This document shows positions 35,561 to 47,289 of a stretch of DNA of 64,000 bases, in pieces. A program made the translations under genes and the position numbers. The stretch is from the NCBI RefSeq assembly GCF_964204645.1, contig NC_134027.1:27516485-27580484 (forward strand), written 5' to 3'. Positions within the stretch are counted from its first letter, which is position 1, and each line of letters begins with the position of its first letter. This stretch comes from Tubulanus polymorphus (Eukaryota; Nemertea; Palaeonemertea; Tubulaniformes; Tubulanidae). Below the pieces are notes generated by a model. That model worked only from the letters and a program-made list of their open reading frames with translations. It searched no databases and was not told the origin of the DNA.

Positions 35561-38500
35561 TTATGTTTGTTTATTATTGAGTCGATCCGCTGTGAGATTA
35601 ACGAGGCGTCTGCTGAACAAAGGCTGCGTTTCCGTAGTGAATCGTTTTTGAGGAGGTTGTAACGATTCGTCGTGATCTCGACTGAAGATACGTTTTACCG
35701 TCACTCGACGCTCGCCCATTTTTATCATTGTGTTTATTGCACGAAGATCCTACAAATAAAATATCAATCAATAAATCATTACAATATACACTGTCTCTAG
35801 AGAAACCTGCACCGGGGTACATAACTGTGAGTTAGAGTTTAATCTGAACTCAGGATCCAGTTACATAGCTGTGAGTTAGAGTTAACTGTGAACTCAGGAT
35901 CCAGTTTGACAGTTGTGAGTTAGAGTTAACTGTGAACTCAGGATCCAGTTTGACAGTTGTGAGTTAGAGTTAACTGTGAACTCAGGATCCAGTTCCACAG
36001 TTCTCTGAACTCTGGAGCCAGTTACAAGTTACAGTGAGTTAGAGTTGAATCTCTGAGTTAAAATCAGTTCATTTTCAATGAGTTAAATCTTAGCTAACAT
36101 CCATGCAACTGGATCCAGAGGGGCTGATCAGGGTATTTCTTGATTGAATTATAAGATAACCTCCGCAGTGGGGGCCGTTTCTTATCAACAAGTTTCTTGT
36201 GCCAATTATCACCAGCAAGAACAGTAAGCCACCAAAGATTCAAATTCACTGATCAACTTATGAGATATCCTCAGTGAGGTCCGTTTCTTATTAACAAATT
36301 TCGTGTGCTACTCGTCACCAGCAAGAACAAGACACCAAAAATTCAAATCTCATAGGGTGCAAAAGAACTTGAGAAGATTTTTAAAACTCGAATTACCTTG
36401 GCAGGACTTCTGTTGAAGCAGTATAGCATACGACTATTAGGAGTGAGGGGTGTTTTACTCTTGTGGGGTGAAACAAACACGCTGTGATTACTCGACACTT
36501 TACGCGGCGACATCTTATGAGATTGAACTCTCGGTAACGGAGACAATAATGGAGATTTCTGTAAATATATCAATAATCAATCGTTAAGAGTTTGTGAAGT
36601 AAAACACACGATATAATTGTATCGACACCGGTAATACTTACCCCTTGACTGCTGGCCGAAAACTTCATAGCAAAGTGTCGTAATTTACTGACAAAAACCT
36701 GAACAAAAATTAAAATTCAAACAATTATCGAGAATGAATAACATCTCCCACAGTATGTACGGTACTCTGAGTACATATACCTAAAAATAGCGTTCACAGG
36801 AAGGAGGAGATGGGAAAAGGGATTGTAGATCGGAGGGGATGTAGGTAGCAGGGGGCGTATAGCGAGAATACTTACAGAGTTATAGAATTTGATGAGATCA
36901 CCCCTATCTTCGAATTCGAATGTAGTTCCCGTACCGCTGAGACGTGTCGGGGTCGGTGGTTGACTGTTTGGGTTCGGCACTGGTAACGTACTCGTAGAGC
37001 GAATACTACTCAAATGTTCCGCTCTTTCTGTTCATAGAAATAAATACAACATTAATTCGTGAAGGAATTCCGATCGAGTTGTTCGTAAAATCTGTTGAAT
37101 AAAACTTACTTTTTTCCTTTTCGTCTTTATCTTCAGGGAATGGAGATGATGAACCGCTAGCACTGGATGCACCAGAAACGTGACGTTTACGGCTCGTTAA
37201 TAAAACACTTCGATAAACCTTTAATTTATAAATAAACATCTCAATAAATGGTAAATATACAAAAGGGTGGATAGCAGGATTCTTACAGTCACATCGAGGT
37301 ATTCAAAATACTCTGATCATTCCATTTAACACATGAGCAAAAATTCCCTGATCAAATTATGAGATATCCTCAGTGAAGACTGTTTCTTATCAAGTGGTTC
37401 ATTGTGACACTCATCACCAGCAAGAACAAGACACCAAAAACTCAAATTCCCTGATCAAATTATAAGATATCCTCAGTGAAGACTGTTTCTTATCAAGTGG
37501 TTCATTGTGCTACTCATCACCAGCGAGAACAAGACACCAAAAACTCAAATTCCCTGATTAGATTATAAGATATCCTCCCTGGAATTACCTGATCTATGAA
37601 TTCCTTGATCTATAAGAACCCTGGTGGGGGGAGGGGGGAGGGGTTGGTTTTAAAACTTACGTGACTCTGAGCCTGTGGTTGCATGCGATAATATTTCATG
37701 ATATCCTGGAATGATTTATCAGCATCCGACACCTAAAATAACAACATAGTTACAATCAGTGAACAGTGAACTCTATCTCTTCACTCATCGATGTATTTCA
37801 CACAGAGTTCAGAATCAGGGAAAGAGAACATTTCTCTAAATAGATTCAAGCACTTCAACTTTGAGTGAGATATTTACTGAGTTGGTAAAAGCTACGTACC
37901 TTGGACATGACATAAATAGCACACATAATAATCTGATCGAGATGACGATCCATTAATAATTCAGTTTCATTAACGATCGTCCATTCAAAACACGTCCAAA
38001 TCCGTCTGCGTAAATCGGCATCGATCTCAATACGTTCGCACATATCTCGTAAACGTACGCTCGCTAATGTATAAAACTACAAACAAATCAATCAATAATC
38101 CACTGAAATTCATAAAATGAACCCAACCAACAGTTCCGACAGGGGGCGCCACTTTTATTTGACTAGCTGTGAAAGCTACCTGAATTCAAAAATGGAAAAG
38201 CTACTTCAATTCAAATACCTTTCGGAATCTTGAAGTTTTAATAAATCCAACCTTTAAACCGGCTAAATTTATCAGATTAGGTCTGGATGTATATAGATCC
38301 CTCCATTAGTGTGTGTAAATAGTATGTTGTAAATAACGTTTGTTATGTTTCAAAGTGTTTTTATCTACTGTTTTTGTAAATAATTGTAAATACTGTTTTC
38401 TCCTCCATGTACCATGGGAATGGTTGGAGTGTAATAAAATATTCGTATTCGTCTAGATTCTTCCTGACTATTCCCCGACATGTAGGTTGTTTTTCCCTGA

Positions 38501-41500
38501 CTTGATCTGCTCATAATCCAATCAATTAACACAGTCAAATACGTAAAACATAGGCAGAAACTGTTTGATATATTAAAGCTATCTCAACAAATTTCCCAGA
38601 CTTTTTAATGAAAAGAAAATTCCGTGGGCCCGGTTTCATAGACTGAGTATCAAAGTTATCCCTACGGGTAAATCCTCAATCTGGGTGACAACCACCATAG
38701 TAACAATGAGAAACCATGGTTATAACTAACAAATTTCAAAATGTTCCCAGGGACTATTTTTCTTCCATATCTATGAAACCCAGTCCAGATTTCCAGGTTA
38801 AGTGGCGCCACCCTGTATAATGCAATAGTTCTGATAGAGTTCAACGATAGTTTGATGATTGTATTTGAGTTAAGAGGAATCGACGGTCCTGAACCGGTCG
38901 GTGTTTTTACCTTACGGAAGAATAACGCGAGAGATCCTGTTTTTTTCGGTTTAACGACGGGAGGTTTTGGCGCGGCGACTCGACTGATTCTGATCGGACT
39001 CGACAGAGCGCCGGATGGTAACATCGTCACCGGTATAAACACCTACAAAACAACAAATAATCAAACAACGCGTAACCAACGAATGATTCGAGTGACCGTG
39101 GAGCGGGATGAGAGGGGCGATGATTTAATACCTGTCTCCCGTCCTGTAGTTTAGCTTGATAAGTAACGACTTGTTGTTGTTGGACTGTTTTAACTATTTG
39201 TGGAGAATTTGGAGCATTGCCAGCAGATGCTCCGGCAGGTGCAGCAGCTGTTGTACCCGCTGCTGCTGCTGTACCATTTGTAGCAGTTATTGCTGTGGTA
39301 ACCGATGAATTAGGAGCAGACGTGGTCGTCGCTGCGGTTGTAAACAATCTTCTTTTAATCGACCCGGCCATCGGTGAACTGAATCTATCCATGGCAGATG
39401 GACCGGGAGATAATGTCACTTCTGAAATATACGCATTACATCAACATCAATTTGAAATTCAAGCAAAATGAAACCAGTTGAAACTGTGTGGAAACTGAGA
39501 GCAGTGAGGAACGTGGAAGAGAGAAACAGTGGTTTAGACACCAGATATTCCAGCTTAGAATGTAAAGAGACTAGTTAGAGAGGGAGGAGGGTGTGAGAGA
39601 GGGGAGAGGGAGTGAGGAGAGGGAGAGGAGGGAGAGAGAAGAGGGTGTGAGAGAGAGGAAAGTGAGGGAGAGGAGAGGGAAAGTGAGAGAGGGAGAGGAG
39701 AGAGGGAGGGTAGAGGGAGAGGAAAGTGGGAGAGGGAGAGAGGGGAGGGAGGGAGGGGAGAGAGAGGGGAGGGAGAGAGAGGAAAGTGAGAGAGGGAGAG
39801 AGAGGAAAGTGAGATAGGAGAAAGGAGGGAGAGGGAGTGAGGAGAGGAAAGGAGGGTGTGAGAGGAAAGTGAGAGGGAGAGGGAGTGAGGAGAGGAAAGG
39901 AGGGTGTGAGAGGAAAGTGAGAGGGAGAGGGAGTGAGGAGAGGGAGAAGGGAGAGGAGGAAGCGAGGGAGAGTAAAAATGAAGGAGGGGGTACAAACCTT
40001 TAGCTGCTAAAGGAGATTGCGTCCTATCAAACACACGTCTAACTGCTGGTAATATCGGTGATGTATTTGTTGCTGTAATGTGTGCATTATCTTTCTCTAT
40101 TTGTTGCGGCCAGTGACAATCTTCACAGAACGGTACATTTTTAGCCGCGTGTATCGCATCCCATAACGGAGACTCGTAACGCCAAGCTAACGACTCTAAT
40201 ATCGTCTCTTCAATCTGGTATATAAATAAATCAATTAAGTCTGCATTATTTCAAATGTTATTCAGGGTTCTTACAGGTCAGGGAATTTAGGATTTCCCTG
40301 ACCCTTGATTGAAATATTCCCTGATTAAATTATAAGATATTCCCAGTGGGGGCTATTTCTTCTCAAAAGGTTCCTTGCGCCACTCATCACCAGCAAGAAC
40401 AACAAGACACGAAAAATTCAAATTCCCTGATTAAATTATAAGATATCCTCAGTGAGGGCTGTTTCTAATCAAGAGGTTCCTTGTGTCACTCGTCACCAGC
40501 AAGAACAACAAGACACGAAAAATTCAAATTCCCTGATTAAATTATAAGATATCCTCAGTGAGGGCTGTTTCTTATCAAGAGGTTCCTTGTGTCACTCGTC
40601 ACCAGCAAGAACATCAAGACACCAAAAATTGAATTCCCTGATTTCGATGGAAAGTCCATGATTTTCTCTGCAGAGAAACATCTGGGAATTTCTCCCTGAT
40701 TCGTTGTTTCGAGTTATAACTCACGTGATTGAGATGTTTAACGACATCTCGAGATAATCCTTCCTCAGCTCGAATCAATAATTCAATTACTTTATAGAAA
40801 TCATACGTAGATAATTCAAATATATCGACGATCCACGGAAACGATCTGAAATATCGAATTTCAAAAAATATCGTTCATTTGTACATTTACTAAGGCACAG
40901 AGATTCTAGTGTGAAACGGTAATGAATTTGATACCTTTGAGAATTGTAAGAATAGATGACAACTTCCAAACAGCAAGCAAATAAACATTTGTGGAAAACC
41001 TCATTCTCAAATATCGACTACAAAAAATGCAGAAAGACAAACCGGTAAATTAAAACATTTCAATTTCAAACTGGTAAATTTAAACATATCAATTGAAAAC
41101 CGGTAAATTTAAACATTTCAATTTCTAACTGGTAAATTTAAACATTTCATTGTAAGAAACCATGATAATTACCGAAAGTGCAGATTTATCTTTAGAAGCC
41201 ATGATTTTTCTCTCGTGCATGATCACATTTTCGAGGATTTTATAATAAAGACTTTCACCGAGTTGTAAACGTTTCTTGGCGAAATCGATTTGAGAACCGG
41301 GATGATCATTATACGGCTGAAAAATAATAATTATAATTTATATTCAATTAATTCAATCAGTGACTTATATTGTATCTCCACAGGTCACCACTGAATGAAT
41401 GACTATTTTACCTGTGCGTATGATGTACAGAATATTTCACCCATATCTTTAACTCTTTTAACAATCACATCATTCGGACTTTCAGCACATTCTCTGTAAA

Positions 41501-44500
41501 GCATAAAACGGCAAATTCTTATTTCAAAACCATTTCTAAAACATTGCCTCATAATTCAGAACGCAGTGTAACACTACTACTCACTTGAATATCAGTAATA
41601 AACAATCGCTAGGTGACGTTTTTCTACCCGACAACAATGCTTGCAGTTTACTGACACTCTGAGTTGCCGTAGAAACAGGTGTAACGTGCTGTTCCTTACT
41701 TTTCAGATAACAACGTCCGGTTAATGGAGTTGAAGGGGTTAATGATTTCGTTTGCTGAAAAACAAAACACAAATTATCAGACAGGGGGCGCCATGTTCTG
41801 CACATTTACAAATCCCCCGAGTTTCCCCTATTTTTTCGATGTAATCATAAACAATTCCCTTAGTGAAATTTCTAGGTTTAAAATGTTACAATTCATTTAC
41901 AGTGAATCATGTACTCGATAAAGAAAATGTGTTCAACAGCATTATCCAAATTTTGAGTTTTCCAGGTTTTAAGTAAAATTTTTCAAATTCTCTTTCACCC
42001 GGAGACTGACTCAATAAAAAATGAATTGAGTTAACCCCTGAGTTCAAGTTGATACCATTTGATAGACCTGGGCCAAATTCCACAGTCCTGTGTTACAATT
42101 TGCCTGAGAGTTCACTCATTGAAAATGAACTAATTTTAACTCAGAGTTAAGTCTAACCACAACTGTGGAACTGGATCCTGGGCCCCTGGGCTTAGACTTA
42201 AGACCAATTTAAGACCATTTTAGTACTATAAACAATCTAACAACTTAAGACCAGTCTTAGAATTTAAGACCATTCTTGGACTTAAGTCTCAACTGCTGAA
42301 CTGGGCCCCTGAGTTTTCCCAATATTTCCTCATTTCCAGAGTTTTCCAGGTCAGTAGCGTTACCCTGAAAGAGACGTGGCTCGAACTTACAGTGTCCATG
42401 TGATGTTGAATAGACCTGCGAATGTCGCCGGAATTCTGAGATTTAGCCGGTGTTCCTAACTCAATAGCTGCGTCGTCACCGAGGAAAATCCTCTCATCGA
42501 AATCACCGACCGTTAATACATACTCTTCATACTGTAGATTTATTGATTTACTGCAATTCAACAATTCATCATCGTATTTTAACAATTCATCGTCGTATTT
42601 CAACAATTCATCATCGTATTTCAACAATTCAACATCGTATTTCAATAATTCATCGTCGTATTTTAAATCTATGAAATCGAAGGTTCTTAAAATCCCGGTT
42701 ACGAATCAAATTTTTACCTGTTAGCTTCGTAATTTCCGACTTCAATGACCCCGGAAAAATTCTCAGCTTTTCCGCGTAATGTCTGAAAATAAATCAAAAT
42801 TGATACGAATTATTGAGGTTCGGGATAAAAACATTCTCAACTGAAAAACTAACAAACGAACCTTCTTTTCAAAAAGTTTCTTTAAGTACGGCCTGAACCA
42901 GTGTTCTTTGATACCGAGAGCCTCGACGACTAAACCATCGTGTTCCTCGCATAGAATGTGTAATATACACGGAGGTTCGGCAACCGTGTGGTCGATACCA
43001 TAATTCACTAAACCTCGGAATTTTGGATTCAATAAATCTCTACGGTTACTCATCACGGCGTTAGCGAACATCCAATCAACGCAACACAGAAGTAAATGAT
43101 AGGAATTTACTAAGTCATCGCTGATAGCCGGGAAATTCCCTGTAATTATCATAAAACACAAATTATTAATTCAATTACTGTTGGCGACGAGCCAGATATA
43201 CGTCGCATTAATTGTAAATAGGTCAGTAAATATTTATTTACCTTTAACCTGGGCGAACATTGTCCAGCAGAATGTGAAAACTTCTGATACGGAACACGGC
43301 AAACGTCTGAATAACAAACTTAAACATATTAGTTTATGTTTCATTGGAAAGAGAAGAGTTGAATTAACAACTGTGGAACTGAATCCAGAACTGTGGAATT
43401 GGATCCTGGATTTCAGAACTGTGAAATTGGATCCTGGATTCCACAACTGTAGAATTGGATCCTGGATTCCCAGAGCTGTGGATCCTGGATTCCAGAACTG
43501 TGGAATTGGATCCTGGATTCCAGGGCTCGATTTTATAGACTGGTATTAACTTTAACCCAGGTGGCTAACTCAACTGAAATTGAATTGAGTTAGCCCCCGG
43601 GTTAAAGATAATACCAGTCTATAAAACTGGGCCCAGAACTGTGGAACTTAGGTCATGATTAAAGAGGGTAAGTTTGATATACCTCTGTTTTCTGCCACGG
43701 GTCGGTTTCGGAGGTTCCTCCATCGGATCTTTGAAAATATCCAAGAATATTGGACTGAATTTTTTAAAGATGACGTTAGCGACTGCGTAGACTCTCTGTA
43801 ACCTATCAACTTTATCCCGAAATTCCTGCGGCAGATTCGCCATATCGGCCCATTTTTCCATCTTTGAGAAAAACTGATTCAGACTGAAATTTTAAAATTA
43901 GTTCATCGTCAATATTTTCCTACTTCACAGGGTTGGATGTTAAACTAACCGTGGAAACTGTGGAAACATTTCATACCTTAATTTAGCTGATCTCAACAAT
44001 CTAGTGAGAGATACAAAATTTCCTTCCATTAAACTTCCCTTTCCGACTGTCGGTACAAGTGACTTACGACAGGACACGTATAACGCACATGCTAACCAAT
44101 GTATACTGTCTCCCTATAAAACATAAAAATACGTCAGTTTGAAACATCATCCATTATCAGATCAGTTGACAGTTTTATATCTTGAATCTGTTTAATAAAT
44201 TGCTGCATTTAAATATAGGAAATTAAAGGCAACGTGAATAACGGATAGATATAGACTGGGAATAGAGAGAGACAGGGGGGGGGGGGGTACAACCGGTACA
44301 ACTGACAAATGAGTCTTGGCCCCTGACTCTTAACCCTGCCCTGGCTTACAATTACAGCCTCTCCAACTAAAATCAAATGCGAATATTTAAATTATTAACC
44401 CAAATTTCTTTAAGGACTTTTAAAAGATTACCCTATACCGTGAGTGATAGCCCGACCACAATTAGTACGATGCAACTAGAACACGTACGATTTTTGAACA

Positions 44501-44652
44501 GACTAGAAATCGATACTCACCTCCAGTGTATAATTGATGCTAATCGTTTCAAATGATTGAATCGCTTCTTGTTTCGCAGTTTGATCCATATTTAAATCCA
44601 TACACAGTTCATCGTATCTGTGTTGTGTATCGTCATCATCGGACAGACCCAT
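35561..44652 (-). CDS. RBL1: Retinoblastoma-like pocket protein (p107/p130 type), complete
   Basis: Nuclear corepressor that binds E2F4-type E2F and LxCxE proteins to hold cell-cycle genes off (family knowledge). 22 exons: 44521-44652, 43977-44113, 43683-43883, 43242-43306, 42862-43139, 42718-42782, 42391-42550, 41585-41754, 41412-41493, 41173-41316, 40935-41017, 40725-40845, 39998-40214, 39132-39421, 38911-39042, 37900-38076, 37661-37732, 37110-37218, 36876-37027, 36642-36698, 36397-36558, 35561-35749. 1064 aa, all phases consistent. N-terminal cyclin-like fold in exons 2-5 (VSEVFTFCWTMF, DDLVNSYHLLLCC); TVGDFDERIFLG; pocket A about 365-600; Ala/Thr-rich spacer with cyclin-binding KRRLF at 641-645, absent from RB1; pocket B about 730-928 ending GDLIKFYNS. 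The symbol is by resemblance: it could equally be called RBL2, as invertebrates usually have one such gene. Confidence 0.93.
35818..36060. repeat. GTGAGTTAGAGTTAACTGTGAA tandem repeat
   Basis: Four to five units of about 55 bp with CTCAGGATCCAGTT, in the last RBL intron. Related GGATCC-bearing patches are at 42065-42180, 43360-43525 and 54760-54940. Confidence 0.8.
36125..36350. repeat. ~120-bp CACCAGCAAGAAC repeat, locus 1
   Basis: Two units with TTATGAGATATCCTCAGTG, CCGTTTCTTAT and CACCAGCAAGAACA. Same family at 37310-37625 and 40265-40680, all within introns of the RBL gene. Confidence 0.8.
37310..37625. repeat. ~120-bp CACCAGCAAGAAC repeat, locus 2
   Basis: Two to three units with ATTCCCTGATCAAATTAT and CACCAGCAAGAACAAGACAC. 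Confidence 0.8.
38192..38452 (+). mobile_element. Non-LTR retrotransposon 3' end in RBL intron
   Basis: Same LINE family as 11564-12040 (CAAATACCTTTCGGAATCTT, then the tail ending AATAAAATATTCGTATTCGT). A separate insertion, 5' truncated, in the intron between exons 37900-38076 and 38911-39042, antisense to the gene. Confidence 0.8.
38634..38790. repeat. Interspersed repeat, CACCATAGTAACAATGAG family, copy 1
   Basis: About 150 bp sharing GTAAATCCTCAA, CACCATAGTAACAATGAG and ATTTCAAAATGT with 55780-55925 in a CEP89 intron. Bounded by a GGTTTCATAGACT / CTATGAAACCCAGT inverted end pair. Confidence 0.75.
39577..39970. repeat. ~390-bp polypurine (GA) tract in RBL intron
   Basis: The + strand is nearly pure G/A with GAGAGGGAGAGGAAAGTGAG motifs, ending about 30 bp from the donor of exon 39998-40214 on the minus strand. 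On the RBL coding strand it is a polypyrimidine run. Low-complexity open frames here (Leu/Ser/Pro) are not genes. Confidence 0.95.
40265..40680. repeat. ~120-bp CACCAGCAAGAAC repeat, locus 3
   Basis: Three units of about 125 bp (AATTCCCTGATTAAATTATA, GATATCCTCAGTGAGGGCTG, TCACCAGCAAGAACA) in the RBL intron between exons 39998-40214 and 40725-40845. It begins CAGGGTTCTTACAGGTCAGG, a common interspersed repeat start in animals. Confidence 0.8.
42175..42310. repeat. Palindromic element, family 2, copy 2
   Basis: GGGCTTAGACTTAAGACCA ... TGGACTTAAGTCTCAA ... CTGGGCCCC inverted arrangement, matching the patch at 34390-34650. In an RBL intron. Confidence 0.75.
42551..42660. repeat. 21-bp repeat abutting the acceptor of RBL exon 7
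   Basis: Five units of CAATTCATCATCGTATTTCAA. On the gene strand they read YDDELLK repeatedly and run in frame, without a stop, into the exon at 42391-42550. The acceptor GAATTGCAG at 42551 lies in the last, partial unit. I place the exon start after this CAG because the phase then fits exon 6. Confidence 0.85.
43525..43632. repeat. Palindromic element, family 1, copy 2
   Basis: TTTTATAGACTGGTATTA ... TAATACCAGTCTATAAAA arms with CTTTAACCC / GGGTTAAAG inside, matching 5525-5632. Ends near GGGCCCAG. Confidence 0.85.
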
Positions 44653-44747
44653 TTTGCATGTTATAAACAAAAATTTACAGAAAAAAATAAACTTTCAGTT
44701 ACAGGACAATACACAGAGGGCGCTGCGATCGAAACTCGCCTACCAGA

Positions 44748-44755
44748 GGCGGGAA
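44748..44755. promoter_or_regulatory. Putative E2F site upstream of RBL
   Basis: GGCGGGAA (reverse TTCCCGCC) about 95 bp before the RBL ATG, in a CpG-rich island-like stretch (about 44700-45300). E2F sites in p107 promoters are known in mammals. Here it is only a motif match. Confidence 0.4.
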
Positions 44756-45699
44756 TATCGCGCGTCGCCTCCCCGTCCAGTCCAGCCGAGCCAAGACTGG
44801 CTCCGGGCGGGAGGCGGAGTGGTGATATTCCAGTGCAGTTATCAAATGGTGACGTGTAGAAATATTTCCAATATAATCGATCCCCGCCTGATCAATGGGA
44901 AACTTTCCCCTTGCTTGCAAAAGTTCGACAGTCACTCCCGTCGCGCGACGGGCTCGCGGGCTAACCGGCCGGGCCTGCGGGTTTTGCAGTCACGACGGGC
45001 CCTTCGAACAGGAAAGTTTGATTAGTCTATGGAAATTATTTTATTTTGGAACGATTTTTTTTCAATAATCTCCGAGAGAAGAATTCGAAATGAACGAAAA
45101 CGAAGCCCGGCGTCTCAGATTGACGGCGCGGTGCCAAGGGGCGCAGCCGGGCCCTGGAGTCGTGGGGGGCACCTGTAATGACTACAAAATCCAATAACTG
45201 GTGCATTCGTCCCTGATGTTCGTTCACATTCAGTCGGTAATAAACCAACCAATAAAACACGTTCCCAGAGATTCCACAGCAGACGCCACGAGACTGGGCC
45301 CCCGACGTCTTTCGGTCACCGTTTCTTTATCGTTGAAATTTTAAAACAGTGAATTTATTTTACGACTTATTTTCAAGGAAATTTCCTGAATTCGAAAGAA
45401 AAACATTTGTTTCTTAAGTCTATTCACCTGGCGTAGAGTCAAGTGAAACCACTACTAATAGTTCACTGATATAGCGTGACTGAAATATACAGAATTCTAC
45501 TATGTCTCGTATATACAAATCTATTCTATTGGAGACTAGTGAATAAAAAGTATTTCAGAAAGTTTCTTGCATGACAATTTCCTGCACAGTGTAGATGGGT
45601 GTTACCCTGTAGATAGATAATAGCAGGCTAGCGTTATTGTACCATTGAAGAGAGTTGAACGCGGTCTGAAGTATCTCTTGTTATTTCACTGGGAGCTGA

Positions 45700-45718
45700 T
45701 TGCTACTGCTGCTGCTGC

Positions 45719-45749
<31 letters not shown>

Positions 45750-45761
45750 AATGCTACTGCT

Positions 45762-45792
<31 letters not shown>

Positions 45793-45793
45793 C
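45700..45793. repeat. Interrupted CTG/CTA trinucleotide tract in GPCR 5' UTR
   Basis: CTGCTG runs broken by CTA, TTG and AAT, ending 9 bp before the ATG at 45803. An in-frame TAA at 45749 closes the upstream frame, so the tract is untranslated. Confidence 0.9.
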
Positions 45794-45802
45794 AGTTTAA
45801 AT

Positions 45803-46903
45803 ATGAATTTCACGTCTCAACTCACATCCACCACCACGACTGAGTCTCATCAATGTGTTTTACCACCAGAACGATGGGATCATTTATTTAGTTACAACAT
45901 TTACCAATACGGATATTCAACAGCTTCAATTCTAGGAATGATGCTAAACTCTGTTTCTATTGTTATATTCAGAAGGATCGGTCGTTCCACTTATCAAACT
46001 ATTATAATTCTTGCCTGGTTTGATTTACTGTTTCTTATTTCAGTGTTTCTACTTTATCCGTTTCGTATTATTGTCATCGAGGTAAGCAAACCCACCGATA
46101 TTCTCGGGCGTTATGATGATTGGTATTTTGGACACGAAATCATAATATGGGCGCTACCATTATTTTATACATTTCAAACTGCCAGAAATTGGACCGTTGT
46201 GATTGTAAATTTTGAAAGACTTCTGGTTGTCCCGAGTCCGCTGTATTTTAGACGATTCTGGAACAAAAAACAAATTATTTCTTTATCGGTTTTCAACGTA
46301 TTTATTTCTGCAGTTTGTTACTGGCCGCATTATTTTCCACTTTATTTACCCGGAAGGGCCACACATCCATGTGCAAGGGGTTCATTCACAATGGGAGCTT
46401 TTGGAGCCAAAACAACTCGAACTCCGTTCAATTATCACGCGGAGTATGCGTTCACCTTTTCTTTTTTGACCTACATGTTCATGACTGTAATTGTCCCCTT
46501 CAGCGTCTTGATAGCATTAAATCTGACTTTATTTGGAGTTATGATATTAAGAAAACGAAATCAAAAGAAACAATTTCACACGGACACAGCGGCGACCAGT
46601 GAGAAAACTCAAAATACATCCGCTGAATTGAAAATATTAAAAATGGTTCTCATGATTGTATTGATGTATTTTATATTTGAAATACCGGCATCTTTAGATC
46701 GCGTGTTACATTTCTTTGATGCGTGGTTTGGAATACGTAGTGGTTTATCTTACGATAAAGCAATGGTCTTGCGTAAAGTAGGAACTCTGCTCAGTGTTTT
46801 TGACTCATCTATAAATTTCTTTGTTTATTGCGCAACGAATAAAACATTTAGAAAAAAAGCGAAACAAGTTTTTCTGATCAATTATTTGTGTGAGTCACAG
46901 TGA
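45803..46903 (+). CDS. Rhodopsin-like GPCR E, divergent member of the same family
   Basis: Intronless, 366 aa, seven membrane segments. It shares RYDDWxFG, RNWxVV, E138-R139-L, YFRRFW, EIP with P295, and N338-F-F-V-Y342 with the GPCRs at 7682, 9812 and 28714, but overall identity looks modest. It also lacks the TM3-top Cys while keeping Cys190 in the second loop and Cys18 in the N terminus. N-terminal sequon N2-F-T. P232 in TM5. Orphan, probably a peptide receptor. Opposite strand to the others, 1.15 kb head-to-head with RBL. Confidence 0.88.
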   Translation: MNFTSQLTSTTTTESHQCVLPPERWDHLFSYNIYQYGYSTASILGMMLNSVSIVIFRRIGRSTYQTIIILAWFDLLFLISVFLLYPFRIIVIEVSKPTDILGRYDDWYFGHEIIIWALPLFYTFQTARNWTVVIVNFERLLVVPSPLYFRRFWNKKQIISLSVFNVFISAVCYWPHYFPLYLPGRATHPCARGSFTMGAFGAKTTRTPFNYHAEYAFTFSFLTYMFMTVIVPFSVLIALNLTLFGVMILRKRNQKKQFHTDTAATSEKTQNTSAELKILKMVLMIVLMYFIFEIPASLDRVLHFFDAWFGIRSGLSYDKAMVLRKVGTLLSVFDSSINFFVYCATNKTFRKKAKQVFLINYLCESQ

Positions 46904-47092
46904 AAAATTTTAAAAAGAATATAATCATTTGTCGGGAAAATGGAATTTAAGAAAAAATCTGTTTATAATGGAACCACGCGGAACTCATAAAACTATAAAA
47001 ATATTATAGTCAGATCAATCATCCTCATCCGAGTTAAATGGGCTTTACGATTTAGAACTACTTGTGGACAATGTGAAACTACAATAAAACGT

Positions 47093-47098
47093 TATTAT
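47093..47098 (+). terminator. Polyadenylation signal AATAAA of GPCR E
   Basis: Canonical AATAAA about 190 bp after the stop at 46903. Confidence 0.55.
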
Positions 47099-47289
47099 CG
47101 AACCCGGCATCCAGGGCACGGGTATTCCCTCAGATAGGAAATACCGCCATAAGGTTCCTGTAGAAGTCGTATATCGAACGGCTCTCAATGAAGTATAAGA
47201 TGATATCACATACTATACATGGCACACACAGAGACGATGAAATTATACCCTACATTTTGGTTAACGTGAAACATAACACCCGATGGTGG

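Larger units (their letters stand above)
44653..45802. other. Head-to-head intergenic region RBL / GPCR
   Basis: 1.15 kb separating the minus-strand RBL start from the plus-strand GPCR start. The RBL side is CG-rich; the GPCR side is AT-rich and ends in a CTG/CTA tract (45700-45793). No further gene seen. Confidence 0.6.

Noticed and set aside
39555-40034. 159-aa Ser/Leu/Pro-rich frame and its plus-strand Glu/Arg-rich partner
   Set aside because: Polypurine tract in an RBL intron. The only coding part is the end of the RBL exon 39998-40214.
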